The translations under genes and the position numbers were made by a program. This document shows, piece after piece, positions 34,116 through 43,882 of a DNA stretch of 64,000 nucleotides. The notes beneath the pieces were generated by a model, which ran no database searches, had not been told where the DNA came from, and saw nothing but the letters and a program-made list of their open reading frames with translations. The first letter of the stretch is position 1; every line of letters begins with the position of its first letter. The DNA is taken from contig CALJGV010000010.1 in the NCBI GenBank assembly GCA_938075305.1, positions 1 through 64,000 of the forward strand. The letters are read 5' to 3'. The stretch is from an uncultured bacterium (GTDB taxonomy: Bacteria; Planctomycetota; UBA1135; GCA-002686595).

Positions 34116-34604
34116 TCAGCGCTCCTCCTCGGCGGCGCGGTTCTTGATCTTGTCGAGGATGCCGTTGATGAAGGCGCCGGAGTTTTGCGTCGAGAAGCGC
34201 TTGCCGAGCTCGATGCCCTCGTTGATGGCCACCTTCGGCGGGATCTCGTCGCAGTGCAGGATCTCGAACGCCGCCATGCGGAGCACATTGCGGTCGATGA
34301 CGGCCATGCGGTCCACCTGCCAGTTCTGAGCGACGAACTGGATCTCCGCGTCCAGCTCGGGGGTCGCGTCGATGGTCCCCTCCACCAGGAGGCGTGCGTA
34401 GCGCGTGGTCTCGGCGTCGCTGCCTTCAGCCTGCTCCTGGAGGAAGCCGGTGAGGTCCTTCAGCTTCTCCGGGCCCAGGAGGTCCACCTGATAGAGGAAC
34501 TGGAGCGCGAGCTCTCTGGAGCGAGTGCGTTTCTTCAATGGTCTGAGCGAGAGTGGATCAGAATCCGGCCGGCCGTCGGTCGTCGGTCTCTGCGCTGGCC
34601 TCAT
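34116..34604 (-). CDS. nusB: transcription antitermination factor NusB
   Basis: NusB binds boxA RNA with NusE (S10) and supports rRNA antitermination. The 162-residue frame has the family segments SRELALQFLYQVDLL, DRMAVIDRNVLRMAAFEIL, PPKVAINEGIELGKRFSTQNSGAFINGILDKI, all near-canonical. The ATG at 34604 overlaps the ribH end by 47 bases; the first ~23 residues are not conserved, so a TTG at 34538 is an alternative start. The ribH-nusB order is widely conserved in bacteria. Confidence 0.96.
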   Translation of the reverse strand: MRPAQRPTTDGRPDSDPLSLRPLKKRTRSRELALQFLYQVDLLGPEKLKDLTGFLQEQAEGSDAETTRYARLLVEGTIDATPELDAEIQFVAQNWQVDRMAVIDRNVLRMAAFEILHCDEIPPKVAINEGIELGKRFSTQNSGAFINGILDKIKNRAAEEER

Positions 34605-35082
34605 CCAGCGCGGCGAGGGTCACGAGCGCGGCGCGCGCCACCTCTCGGCCCTTGTCCTCGGTGCCCCCCTCGTCGGCGGGGAGGGCCCGAGCCCTGGCTT
34701 GCTCCAGGTTCTGGCAGGTGAGGACCCCGAAGTGGATCGGGGTGTCGGTCTCCAGGGAGGCCAGCGTGATGCCCTGTGTGGCGCCCATGGCGACCCAGTG
34801 GTCATGGGTGGTCTCGCCGGTGAGCACCAGCCCGAAGCAGAGGACCGCGTCCACGTCCTTACGCCGCGCGAGGCGCCTCGCCACGAGCGGAAGCTCGAAG
34901 GCGCCCGGGACCCAGACGACCCGCAGGCCGTCCTCCTCCATGCCCGCCGCGCGAAGCTCCGCCTCGGCCGAGCGCAGCATGGCGCCGGTGAGGTCCTCGT
35001 GGAAACGTGAGATCGCGACGCCGATACGTACGCCGGGGCGCTGGATCAGATCGCGAGCAGCGCTCTTGGGATCGAGTGCCAT
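34558..35082 (-). CDS. ribH: 6,7-dimethyl-8-ribityllumazine synthase
   Basis: Lumazine synthase, the penultimate step of riboflavin synthesis, condensing the ribitylamino-uracil with dihydroxybutanone phosphate. The 174-residue protein has the active-site segments VPGAFELPLVARRLA, CFGLVLTGETTHDHWVA (with the catalytic His) and PIHFGVLTCQNLEQA. Oligomeric cages of 5 or 60 subunits are usual. It heads the ribH-nusB-ftsY operon behind a candidate promoter at 35133-35138. Confidence 0.97.
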   Translation of the reverse strand: MALDPKSAARDLIQRPGVRIGVAISRFHEDLTGAMLRSAEAELRAAGMEEDGLRVVWVPGAFELPLVARRLARRKDVDAVLCFGLVLTGETTHDHWVAMGATQGITLASLETDTPIHFGVLTCQNLEQARARALPADEGGTEDKGREVARAALVTLAALDEASAETDDRRPAGF

Positions 35083-35132
35083 CGTGAGGGGCGGGGTGGG
35101 GGAGGAGAAAGAGCCGGGGGAGACGGGCGGAG

Positions 35133-35138
35133 AGTGTA
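35133..35138 (-). promoter_or_regulatory. candidate -10 (TACACT on the minus strand) for ribH-nusB-ftsY
   Basis: The plus strand reads AGTGTA, i.e. TACACT on the minus strand, about 50 bases upstream of the ribH ATG. No convincing -35 is present. It is the same hexamer as in front of the 25030, 46134 and 63528 genes. Confidence 0.4.
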
Positions 35139-35188
35139 CGCCCGGTGGCCGCCGCCCGCACCTCGGTCCCCCGGTTGTCCGCTCACGG

Positions 35189-35203
35189 GGCGGGGTGCCC
35201 GCC
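35189..35203 (-). terminator. short hairpin after the RND operon
   Basis: GGCGGG (35189-35194) pairs with CCCGCC (35198-35203) over a three-base loop, directly after the stop of the last RND gene. There is no T-run, so termination is only possible. Confidence 0.35.
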
Positions 35204-35205
35204 GG

Positions 35206-38200
35206 TCACGCGTCCCGGGGGCTCGCCAGCGCCGGCCGCGGCGGCTCGCCGCCGCTGCGCGTCCGCTTGCGGGCGAAGGAGCGGCGGCCGAGCCAGCCCA
35301 GGGTCAGGGCGAGGTCGTCGATGACGGTGTAGGCCAGGGGGACGACCCAGAGCGTGAAGAAGGTGCAGATCGCGAGGCCGCCTGCCACGCAGGTGGAGAG
35401 GGCCCGGTAGTCGATGCCCTGGGGCGGGGCGTCCCCGAGCGCCATCGGGAGCAGACCCACCACGGTGGTGAGGGCGGTCATGAGGATGGGCCGAACGCGC
35501 GCGCCGGCGCCCTCGATGACCGCATCCCGGCGGCTGTAGCCATCCTGGATTCGGAGCCGGTGGATCTTGTCGATGAGGACGATGCCGTTGTTCACGACGA
35601 CGCCGACGAGGATGATGATCCCGATCCAGCCGATGGAGTCCATCGGCGTACCCGAGGCAAAGAGCGTCCAGAACGCCCCGAGTACCGCGAAGGGGATCGT
35701 GGTCAGCACGCTGAGCGGGAGCAGAAGCGACTCGAAGAGGATGCCCATGAGCAGGAAGACGAGCACAACCGAGAGGAACATGGCGTTCTGCAGGTCGCGC
35801 ATCTCCTGCATCCCCTGCACCACCACGCTCGTGTCCCTCCCGAGCTCGTAACCGCGGGGCAGGTCGAGCCCCTCAAGGGCGGCGTAGCCCGCGCGGACCA
35901 GCTCGGACTGGCGCGCCGGGTCCGCCAGCCTGGCGGTGATGGCCTCGCTGATCTGGCCGTTCTTACGGGAGATGCGAGACGGAGCGGGCTGGAACCGTAC
36001 GTCGGTGAACGTCGCCAGCGCGACCTCCCCCTGGCTGCCCCAGATCGACAGGTCGCGCAGGGTGTTCAGGCCCGCGGAGACCGTGTCGTCGTACTCGATC
36101 ATCATCGGGACCTCGCGGTCCTGCTCCTGGAAGCGCGGGAGCTGGGCGCCCCTCAGGGCCCAGGACACGTTCTGCAGCGCGGCGTTGGAGGACACTCCGT
36201 AGGAGAACGCGGTGTCGCCGTCCACGTCGAGGAGCAGCTGGTCGGGGGCGTCCTCGCTGGTGACGGAGACATCCTCCAGCCCGGGCACGCGCTCGAGGAC
36301 AGCGATGGCCTCGGCCGAGAGCTCCCGCAGGCGATCGGGGTCGGGGCCGCGCAGTTCGAAGCTGACGAACTGCTTCGACGAGTCGCTCACGTCCGCCTTG
36401 TCGCGGAAGTACACGCGGTGCCCCGCCTCCCGCGGGAGCTCGCGGCGGATCCGCGCCCGGTAGAGGTCCAGCTGGTCGGGGGCGATGCGTTCGGGCCAGC
36501 GCATCTCCACCTCGCCGCCGCCCGGGTCGAAGCGGGCGATGATGTTGCGGAAGCCGAACTCTGCCTTGTAGCCCTCCACGAAGTCCTCATAGCGACCGAT
36601 CTCATCGCTGGCTTCTGCCAGGGTGAAGTTGTCCTCCAGGTCCACCCAGAAGGAGAGCCGGCTGGTGTCCTCGTCCTCTCCGAAGGCGGTGACCGACGTG
36701 TTACCCCAGGGGATCACGATGGAGAGGAGCGCGGCCACGGAGAGCAGCCCCGCCTGCCAGCGGTGCTCGAGGGTCCAGGAGAGGAGCGAGCGGTTGAGCG
36801 ACTGGGCCCAGGCGACGATCGAGGTGCCTACGGGCGCGAAGGTCGAGGGGCGCGCCGGGGGGCGTTGCCCCCTGCGCTGGAGGGCGGGGACCACCGCGAG
36901 GGTGAGGAGCAGCACGACGCCGCAGGCCAGCCCTGCGGGGATCGCAGCCCCCACGAGGGCGCCGCTCATGGAGCGCGGCACGTCCAGGGCGGCCAGGCGC
37001 TGGCCGGCGGCGACCGCGTCGGACGAGGCGGCGACCTGGGCGTAGGCCAGGTATGCGGCGCCGGCGGCCAGGGGCCAGCGCAGCGGGCTCGCCAGCACCC
37101 GGAGGGTGACGCGCCCGACGGCGTGCATGGCACGAAGGGTCCAGTACCACAGGAACCGCAAGGAGCCGATGGCAAGGGCCACGAGGCGGGTGGGGAGGGC
37201 CGCCACGGGAGCCAGGACGCGCCCGAGGCGCTCGGCCCAGGCGGGCCGATCCCCGAGGGTGCGGGCCGAGGCGGTGGGGATGAAGACGAGGGCGATCAGC
37301 AGGCTGAAGACGAGCGACGCGCACAGCGGCACGCCCATGGCCTGGAGCATGATGCTGATGCGCTGACCGCCCATGAAGATGAGCGGGAGGAACACGACGA
37401 CCGAGGTCATCGTCGCGAGGCCGACGGCGAGGCCGACGTCGCGGGCGCCAAGCACGGCCGCCGCGCGCGGTGAGCGACCCAGGTCGCGCTGGCGCGCGAC
37501 GCTCTCGATGACCACCACGGCGTTGTCGACGAGCATCCCGATCCCGAGCGTGAGGCCCGTCATGGTGAGCACGTTGAAGGACCCGCCACGTGCGGCCTCG
37601 AAGGCGATGGCGAGCAGCGCGGAGACCGGGATACAGAGGGCCACGCACAGGGTCATCCGCACCCTGCGCAGGAACATGAACAGCACGAGGATGGCGAGCC
37701 CGCCTCCCTGGACCGCCGTGCTCTCGAGCCGCTCGATCGAGCTCTCGATGAAGTCGGCCTGGTTGAAGAAGACGGTGGTGGAGATCTTCCCCGAGACCCG
37801 TGGGTCCTCCTGGATCTCGGCCATCTTCGCCTCGAGGGCCCTGCCCACCTCCACGACGTTGGCGTTCCCCTCCTTCTGCACGAGGCCGTAGTACGCGTAG
37901 CCACCGTCGATGCGCGTGATCTGGTCTCGCACCGAGTTGACCCGCTCGACGGTGGCGATGTCCTTGACCCGCAGGCCGGGACGCACCGGATACTCGCGGA
38001 TGTCGTCGAGGTCCTTGAAGCGCATGTCGGAGCGCAGGAGGAACTCCTTGCCGCCCTCGCTGATCTCACCCAGCGGCTCGGCGAAGTTGTCGGACGCGAG
38101 CCCCTGGACCAGCTTCGAGAGGTCGAGACGGGCGGCGGCGACCTTGTCCTCGTCGAGGAAGATCCGGATGGAGTCGTCCAGCAGCCCGAAGATGCTGACG

Positions 38201-38736
38201 CGGCTCACACCGTCCACGGCCTCGAGCCCCTTCTGGACGTACTTGTCCACCAGCACCGCCGCGTTGTCCGAACGGTCGTCCGCGACCGCAGCGAACCACA
38301 TGATGGGGAGGTCGCCATCGTCGCTGGCCCAGATCCAGACCTGCTCCACGGTGTCGGGGAGGTCCGGCCTGGCCCGCTCGATCCGGTCGCGGAGCTCCGC
38401 CTTGGCGAGCTCGGTCTCCGCCTCGCCGTTGAACTTGACCCGGAACCGGACCTGGTCGTTGGAGGAGCTGGAGGAGATCTCGTCGATCCCCGAGAGCGTC
38501 CGGAACTGCTCCTCGAGGACGCGCGCGACCTTGTCGACGTTCTCCTGGGCGTTGGCGCCCGGGTTGGGGACGAAGATCGTGAACCGGGTCCCCGAGAGCC
38601 CTCCGGGCAGGAACTGCAGGGGGATCCGCCCGTAGGCGATGACGCCCACGAGCACCAGCGTCACGAACAGCACGCCCATGGCGATGGGGCGTGACACGGT
38701 CAGGCCGAAGAAGCCCCTCTGCTCGCGGTGGTCCAT
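35206..38736 (-). CDS. RND efflux pump subunit (HAE1/AcrB-like), second of a pair
   Basis: A 1176-residue inner-membrane proton-driven transporter of the RND superfamily. Seen features: the N-terminal helix followed by the periplasmic porter domain with RIPLQFLPGG, the TM4 region GIGMLVDNAVVVIESVARQRDLG, and the C-terminal helices with LVGVVVNNGIVLIDKIHRLR. TM4 carries a single Asp (VDN) where AcrB has two. It is longer than the usual ~1040 residues because of an insertion of ~150 residues with extra hydrophobic stretches between TM6 and TM7 (about 490-640). It lies 20 bases downstream of another RND gene, and both share the adaptor gene. No TolC-like outer-membrane gene follows. Substrate unknown. 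Confidence 0.9.
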   Translation of the reverse strand: MDHREQRGFFGLTVSRPIAMGVLFVTLVLVGVIAYGRIPLQFLPGGLSGTRFTIFVPNPGANAQENVDKVARVLEEQFRTLSGIDEISSSSSNDQVRFRVKFNGEAETELAKAELRDRIERARPDLPDTVEQVWIWASDDGDLPIMWFAAVADDRSDNAAVLVDKYVQKGLEAVDGVSRVSIFGLLDDSIRIFLDEDKVAAARLDLSKLVQGLASDNFAEPLGEISEGGKEFLLRSDMRFKDLDDIREYPVRPGLRVKDIATVERVNSVRDQITRIDGGYAYYGLVQKEGNANVVEVGRALEAKMAEIQEDPRVSGKISTTVFFNQADFIESSIERLESTAVQGGGLAILVLFMFLRRVRMTLCVALCIPVSALLAIAFEAARGGSFNVLTMTGLTLGIGMLVDNAVVVIESVARQRDLGRSPRAAAVLGARDVGLAVGLATMTSVVVFLPLIFMGGQRISIMLQAMGVPLCASLVFSLLIALVFIPTASARTLGDRPAWAERLGRVLAPVAALPTRLVALAIGSLRFLWYWTLRAMHAVGRVTLRVLASPLRWPLAAGAAYLAYAQVAASSDAVAAGQRLAALDVPRSMSGALVGAAIPAGLACGVVLLLTLAVVPALQRRGQRPPARPSTFAPVGTSIVAWAQSLNRSLLSWTLEHRWQAGLLSVAALLSIVIPWGNTSVTAFGEDEDTSRLSFWVDLEDNFTLAEASDEIGRYEDFVEGYKAEFGFRNIIARFDPGGGEVEMRWPERIAPDQLDLYRARIRRELPREAGHRVYFRDKADVSDSSKQFVSFELRGPDPDRLRELSAEAIAVLERVPGLEDVSVTSEDAPDQLLLDVDGDTAFSYGVSSNAALQNVSWALRGAQLPRFQEQDREVPMMIEYDDTVSAGLNTLRDLSIWGSQGEVALATFTDVRFQPAPSRISRKNGQISEAITARLADPARQSELVRAGYAALEGLDLPRGYELGRDTSVVVQGMQEMRDLQNAMFLSVVLVFLLMGILFESLLLPLSVLTTIPFAVLGAFWTLFASGTPMDSIGWIGIIILVGVVVNNGIVLIDKIHRLRIQDGYSRRDAVIEGAGARVRPILMTALTTVVGLLPMALGDAPPQGIDYRALSTCVAGGLAICTFFTLWVVPLAYTVIDDLALTLGWLGRRSFARKRTRSGGEPPRPALASPRDA

Positions 38737-38756
38737 GGCTCGACGCGTCCGAGCGG

Positions 38757-41700
38757 TCAGCTCGCGGGGGCCGCGTCCCCGGCGCGGTCACGGATCAGCA
38801 GGCGGTACATGACCGGGATGACGAACAGCGTCAGCAGGGTAGAGCTGAGCAGGCCGCCGATGACCGCGATGGCCATGGGGGCCCGGAGCTCGGCGCCGGC
38901 GCTCCCGATGAAGCGCTCGAGGCCGGGCAAGCCGACCAGCCAGCCGGTGAGGGGAACGAGGCCCAGCACGGTGGTCGCCGTCGTCATGAGGATCGGCCGC
39001 AGCCGGGCGCGGCCGGCCTCGAGAATCGCGTCGGCGACGGGCATGCCCTCGGTGCGCTTCTGGTTGATGCGGTCCACCAGCACGATGGCGTTGTTCACCA
39101 CGATCCCGGCCAGCAGGATCAGGCCGATGAAGACGACCACCGAGAGGGGCACGGAGAGGGCCTCGAGCATCAGCACGGCGCCGACCCCGGCGAGGGGGAC
39201 GCTGAGCAGGATGACGAAGGGCTGGACCAGGGACTCGAACTGGCAGGCCATCACCACGTAGACGAGGAAGATCGCGAGCAGCAGGGCGAAGCCGAGGCTC
39301 CTGGTGCCCTCGTCGAGCTCCCGCTTCTGTCCCCCCAGGCCGATGGAGACCTCCCGCGGTGGCGTCAGGCCGTTGAGGGCCTCCTCGACGCGATCGTTCA
39401 GGCCGCCGACGTCCTCGCCGGTGCTCGCGGCGGTGACGACCACGGCGCGCTGGCCGCCGATGCGGCGGATCTCGGCGGGGCCCTGGGTCCGCTCGATGGA
39501 GGCCACGGCAGAGAGGGGGACCGGCTCCGACGCCGTCGGGTTCACGATGAGCTCGGAGACGTCCTCGAGGGAGGCGAGGATGCGCTCGTCGCCGCGGACC
39601 CTCACGTCGATCCGGTCGTCGCCCTCGATGAAGCGGGTCGACACCGACCCCAGCACCTGGTCCCGGACGAATCCCGAGACCTGGGCGAGGTCGAGGTCGT
39701 AGGCGAGGGTCTTGTCCCGGTCGAACGTCACGAGGGCTTCGGGGTAGCCGGGCCGGACGGTGGTGCGGATGTCGGTGAGCCCGGAGATCCCCTCCAGGCG
39801 CGCCGCGACCTGGTTGGCGGCCACCTCGAGGTCGCCGAGGTCCCATCCCTTGACCTCCACCGCCACCGGCGCGTCGAGGGCGAAGGGGGTCGGGCGGCGA
39901 ACGTCCACGACCTCCATCTCAGGCTCGGCCCCGACCATCGCCCGGACGCGCGCGATCATGCGCTCCTCGTCGGCGGGGCCCAGCCCGGGCTGGAGGCGGA
40001 CGGTCAGGCGCGCGGTGTGCTCCCCCTCGATCTCTCGGGTCAGGGTGTCGGCCTCCACGCCCACGGTGAGGGAGGTGACCTTGACGGGCTCGAGCCCGCG
40101 GACCCGCTCCTCGAGCTGTGAGTACACGCCCTCCGAGTCCTCGATGGGGGTGCCCACGGGGAGGGAGAGGAAGGCCGTGAACTCGGACTGGTGGACCTCC
40201 GGCAGGAGCTCCAGGCCGAGGCCCTTGGCCCGCTCAGTGGCGAACCACCCCAGGGCGCCGGTGCCCACCAGAACCAGGAGCGGCGCGGCGAGGGCCGCCT
40301 TGAGCATCCGGGGGTAGGCGCCTGCCACGGCTCGCCAGGCGATGTCGAAGGTGAAGCGGATCGGGAACGTCACGACGAAGAGCACGGCGCCGAGCGAGAT
40401 CCCCAGGGCTCGCAGGGCGCGGAGCGAGGCGAAGGAGACCATCAGGACCACCCCGCTCAGGAGGCCCGCGAAGCGCTCTCCGAGGGTGGCGCCGGGCCTC
40501 GGGGGGAAGAACTCGCGCAGGGTGCTCGGGCCCCGGCGCCGGTCCTCGTCCGTGAGCTCGACCTCGACGCCGGCCAGGGCCTTGCGCGACGCGAGCATGG
40601 GAATGAAGAGCAGGGCAACCAGCAGGGAGACCAGCAGGGCCGAGACCACGGTCACGGCCTGGTCGCCGAAGATCTGCCCGGCGATGCCGCTCACGAACAC
40701 GATGGGGGCGAAGACCGAGACCGTGGTCAGGGTCGAGGCGGTGATCGCCCCCGCGACCTCCGTGACGCCGCGCACCGCCGCACGGGCGAGGGGGTCGCCC
40801 TCCTCCCTGCAGCGCGCGATGGACTCGATGACCACGATGGCGTTGTCGACCAGCATGCCCACGCCGAGGGCGAGCCCTCCCAGGGACATGATGTTCAGGG
40901 ACACGTCGAGCAAGAACATCGGCGCGAACGTGACCAGCACGGAGATCGGGATCGCCAGGGCGATGATCAGCGTCTGGGTGACCTTGCGGAGGAACAGCCA
41001 CATCACGATGACGGCGAAGAGGGCGCCGAGGATCGCGGACTGCTTGACCTCGTCCACGGCGTCGGCGATGAAGGTCGACTGGTCGGAGAGCAGCTCGATG
41101 CTGGCCTCGTCCCTGAGATTCCACGCCACGAAGTCGAGCTGGCTCCGCTCGTACCACGCGATCTCCTCGACGCGCTTCTCGGCGTTCCGCGCGGCGACGT
41201 CGGCCTGCTCCTTCGAACCGAGCACGGCCTCGCGGACCCGCCGAGAGACGTCGACGATGTTGGCCCCGGCCTCCCGGTAGATGGCGACCTCCACGGCCTC
41301 GCGGCCGTTGAGCTGGGTGACGACCTCCCGCTCGGCGTGGGTGCGGTCTACGGTGGCGATGTCGCGCACCCGAACCACCGCGTTGCCGACCCGGGCGACG
41401 GCGAGGTCGCGGATCTCCTCGACGTCCTGGAACTCGTTGAGGGTCCGGACGAGGTAGACCGTGGACCCCTCGCGGATCTGTCCCCCGGAGGCGTTGAGGT
41501 TCTCCTGGGCCAGCCGCTGGCCGATGAGCGCCGGATCGAGGTCGAGCGCGGCCATCCGGAACGGGTCCACGCGGACCCGGATCTCCTCCTCCATGCCCCC
41601 GCGGACCTGGACGGCGGCGACGCCGCGAATGCCCTCGAGGTCACGCTTGATCCGGTTCTCCGCCAGCCAGCGCAGGCGGATCAAGGTCTCCTCGTCGGAG

Positions 41701-42218
41701 CCCGCGCGGCCCTCGGGGGGCGCGACGCCGAAGCGCAGGATCGGGTCGAGGTTGGGGTCGTAGCGCAGGATGAGCGGCTTGTCCGCTTCCGCGGGCAGGA
41801 ACACCCCGTCCAGCCGATCGCGCACCTCCTGCACGGCAAAGGTCATCTGGGTGCCCCAGTCGAACTCGAGCAGCACGTCGCTCGTTCCGGCCCGGCTGAT
41901 GGAGGTGGTCTCGACCAGGTTCGGGAGCGTGGCCAGCGCTTCCTGGAGCCGGGTCGACAGGCGGTCCTCGATGTCCTCGGGCGCGGCGCCCGGGTACGAG
42001 GTCCGCACCGTGAGCGTGGGGTAGCTGATCTCCGGGAGCAGGTCGACCGGCAGCTTGGCGAAGGAGACCACGCCGAAGACTCCGAGGGCGATCATCAGCA
42101 TGGAGATCGCCACGGGCCGCGTGGCCACGAAGGCCAGGGCCCCCTGGGTGGCGCGGGCCGCGCCCTCGCCGCGCGTCTCGGGGCCGGTGGAGTCGTCAGG
42201 CATCATCGGCCTGCTCAT
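38757..42218 (-). CDS. RND efflux pump subunit (HAE1/AcrB-like), first of a pair
   Basis: A 1153-residue RND transporter. The N-terminal helix is followed by LPVDLLPEISYPTLTVRTSYPGAAPEDIEDRLS-type text that opens the porter domain of this family; TM4 reads GVGMLVDNAIVVIESIARCREEGD, and the C-terminal half has LAGIVVNNAIVLVDRINQKR. As in its neighbour, there is an insertion with additional hydrophobic segments between TM6 and TM7 (about 545-640). It overlaps the adaptor gene by 23 bases, so both are translated together. The two RND proteins are clearly different in sequence, which suggests a heteromeric pump like MdtBC, or two pumps sharing one adaptor. Confidence 0.91.
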   Translation of the reverse strand: MSRPMMPDDSTGPETRGEGAARATQGALAFVATRPVAISMLMIALGVFGVVSFAKLPVDLLPEISYPTLTVRTSYPGAAPEDIEDRLSTRLQEALATLPNLVETTSISRAGTSDVLLEFDWGTQMTFAVQEVRDRLDGVFLPAEADKPLILRYDPNLDPILRFGVAPPEGRAGSDEETLIRLRWLAENRIKRDLEGIRGVAAVQVRGGMEEEIRVRVDPFRMAALDLDPALIGQRLAQENLNASGGQIREGSTVYLVRTLNEFQDVEEIRDLAVARVGNAVVRVRDIATVDRTHAEREVVTQLNGREAVEVAIYREAGANIVDVSRRVREAVLGSKEQADVAARNAEKRVEEIAWYERSQLDFVAWNLRDEASIELLSDQSTFIADAVDEVKQSAILGALFAVIVMWLFLRKVTQTLIIALAIPISVLVTFAPMFLLDVSLNIMSLGGLALGVGMLVDNAIVVIESIARCREEGDPLARAAVRGVTEVAGAITASTLTTVSVFAPIVFVSGIAGQIFGDQAVTVVSALLVSLLVALLFIPMLASRKALAGVEVELTDEDRRRGPSTLREFFPPRPGATLGERFAGLLSGVVLMVSFASLRALRALGISLGAVLFVVTFPIRFTFDIAWRAVAGAYPRMLKAALAAPLLVLVGTGALGWFATERAKGLGLELLPEVHQSEFTAFLSLPVGTPIEDSEGVYSQLEERVRGLEPVKVTSLTVGVEADTLTREIEGEHTARLTVRLQPGLGPADEERMIARVRAMVGAEPEMEVVDVRRPTPFALDAPVAVEVKGWDLGDLEVAANQVAARLEGISGLTDIRTTVRPGYPEALVTFDRDKTLAYDLDLAQVSGFVRDQVLGSVSTRFIEGDDRIDVRVRGDERILASLEDVSELIVNPTASEPVPLSAVASIERTQGPAEIRRIGGQRAVVVTAASTGEDVGGLNDRVEEALNGLTPPREVSIGLGGQKRELDEGTRSLGFALLLAIFLVYVVMACQFESLVQPFVILLSVPLAGVGAVLMLEALSVPLSVVVFIGLILLAGIVVNNAIVLVDRINQKRTEGMPVADAILEAGRARLRPILMTTATTVLGLVPLTGWLVGLPGLERFIGSAGAELRAPMAIAVIGGLLSSTLLTLFVIPVMYRLLIRDRAGDAAPAS

Positions 42219-43629
42219 CCGACGCGCCGGGGTCCTGGGCAGCCGGGCTGCCTGCCCCGGCCCAGGGCGCCGCCTCGACGGCGTCGCCGTCCTCGAGGTC
42301 GCGGTTCCCCACGACGGCGATCAGGTCGCCTGCCGCGAGGGACTCGCCCTTGGCCGGGATGACCTCGACGTGGTCGTCCTCGGAGAAACCCTCGGTCACC
42401 GCCACCCGCCGCGCGGAGTCTCCTTCCACCACGAAGACCCAATGCGAGTCCCCCTCGCGCAGCAGGCCGCGCTTGGGGATCACGAGGGCGCCGGGGTGGC
42501 GCTCGGTCACGATGCGGATGCGGAGGAGCATGCCGGGGAGGATGGGGGGGCGCTGGTCCCCGGCCTCGGGCTGGTCGACGCCGATGGTGACGCGGAACTG
42601 CCCGGATGCCGGGTCGATGGTCGGGCTCACGAACTGGATCCGCCCGGTGTAGGTGAGCCCGGGGAGGGCCTCGGGGGCGATCTCGATGTCCAGGGCCGCC
42701 TCGTCGCCAATGTTCGTGGCGCGCCGGGCGCGCTGCTCGGCGCGGCGGAAGAACACAAGCTCCCGCTGGGAGCGAGAGACCACCGCGCGGACGTTCTCAG
42801 GGTCCGTCAGGGTGAAGGCCGCCGAGGCGGTGGAGGCGAGGTCGCCCACGCGTACCGTGCGGCTGGCGATGACCCCTGCGAAGGGGGCCTCGACCGAGGC
42901 GAAGGAGCGATTGAGCTCGGCCTTGCTCACCTGCAAGGCCGCGCGCTCGATGGTGATCTCCTGGCTGGAGAGGGCGGCCTCGGCCTTCGACTCGGTGATC
43001 TTCGCCGCGTCACGATCCGCGCGGTTCGTCGCCACGGTCAGGCGAAGCTGGTCCAGCTCGTTGCGAGAAATGATGCCCTCGCCCGCGTCCTCCTTCCGCT
43101 CGAGCTCCCGGCTGGACTGGTCGAGCCGCAGCTGTGCGCTCTCGAGGCGGGCCTTCGCCTCGTCCACGGACAACTCCAGGTTGCGCTTGCCGTCCTCGGC
43201 CTCACGTAGCGCGATGCGGGATTCGGCCAGGGCGGCCTCCAGCTCCCGCGGGTCCAGCTCCATGAGGAGGGCTCCGGCGGCGACGGCGTCGCCCTCCTCC
43301 ACAGCGACGGCGGTGACCACGCCGGAGATCCGCGGGAAGATCTGGATCTCCTGCTCCGACTCGGCGTTGACCGTGGTCGACAGCGCTCGGACCATCTCAC
43401 GCTGCACCAGCGGCGCGGTGAGTACCCGCGGCGCGGTGGACCGCTCGAGACCCTCGAACGTCGAGCCGCCCTCACCGGGGGGCCCTCCCTGGCCGGCCTC
43501 GATGCTGCAGGCGCAGAGGAGGAGCGGCAAGAGGGCGAGGATGGCTGGGGCCCTCCCGCCGGAGGGCGGCCTGCTGGCTGAGCCGATTCCGTGGGGCGGG
43601 GGGGAGGCGGGCGGTCTGCGGTCGATCAT
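42196..43629 (-). CDS. RND periplasmic adaptor (membrane fusion) lipoprotein
   Basis: From ATG 43629 the 477-residue product has a lipoprotein-type signal (LLPLLLCAC, Cys near 41), then the biotinyl-lipoyl half motif RISGVVTAVAVEEGDAVAAGALLMELDPRELE, a long alpha-helical hairpin (about 140-230), the second lipoyl half FASVEAPFAGVIASRTVRVGDLAS, the beta barrel with PGLTYTGRIQFVSPTIDPASGQFRVTI, and a membrane-proximal domain. It links the RND pump to an outer-membrane channel. The frame is open to 43698, but the shorter start gives a normal signal sequence. It is first in the adaptor-RND-RND operon. Confidence 0.92.
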   Translation of the reverse strand: MIDRRPPASPPPHGIGSASRPPSGGRAPAILALLPLLLCACSIEAGQGGPPGEGGSTFEGLERSTAPRVLTAPLVQREMVRALSTTVNAESEQEIQIFPRISGVVTAVAVEEGDAVAAGALLMELDPRELEAALAESRIALREAEDGKRNLELSVDEAKARLESAQLRLDQSSRELERKEDAGEGIISRNELDQLRLTVATNRADRDAAKITESKAEAALSSQEITIERAALQVSKAELNRSFASVEAPFAGVIASRTVRVGDLASTASAAFTLTDPENVRAVVSRSQRELVFFRRAEQRARRATNIGDEAALDIEIAPEALPGLTYTGRIQFVSPTIDPASGQFRVTIGVDQPEAGDQRPPILPGMLLRIRIVTERHPGALVIPKRGLLREGDSHWVFVVEGDSARRVAVTEGFSEDDHVEVIPAKGESLAAGDLIAVVGNRDLEDGDAVEAAPWAGAGSPAAQDPGASDEQADDA

Positions 43630-43882
43630 TTGGTGTGGACGCCATGGGCGTCGGTCGTCCGGGGAGTTGGCCCTCGAACGACGGGAGTCGCGCCCCAAGT
43701 CCGTAGACTTCGAGCCGCAGCGGTGGAGACCGGTTGCGGACAGTAGGAGGGCCGTCCGGCGCGCGACACGGCGTCAGATGATTCCCCAGTGTCCGCGCTC
43801 TGGCACTCCGGGCCTCGCTTCCCGGTGGAAAAACGTCTGTAACGAGCCCCCACGACCCTTCCTGGCGCACCCCGAGCGAAGA

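Noticed and set aside
42653..43882. Long 5' extension of the lnt frame
   Set aside because: It is antisense to the adaptor gene, has no domain, and the membrane start at 43883 fits the family.
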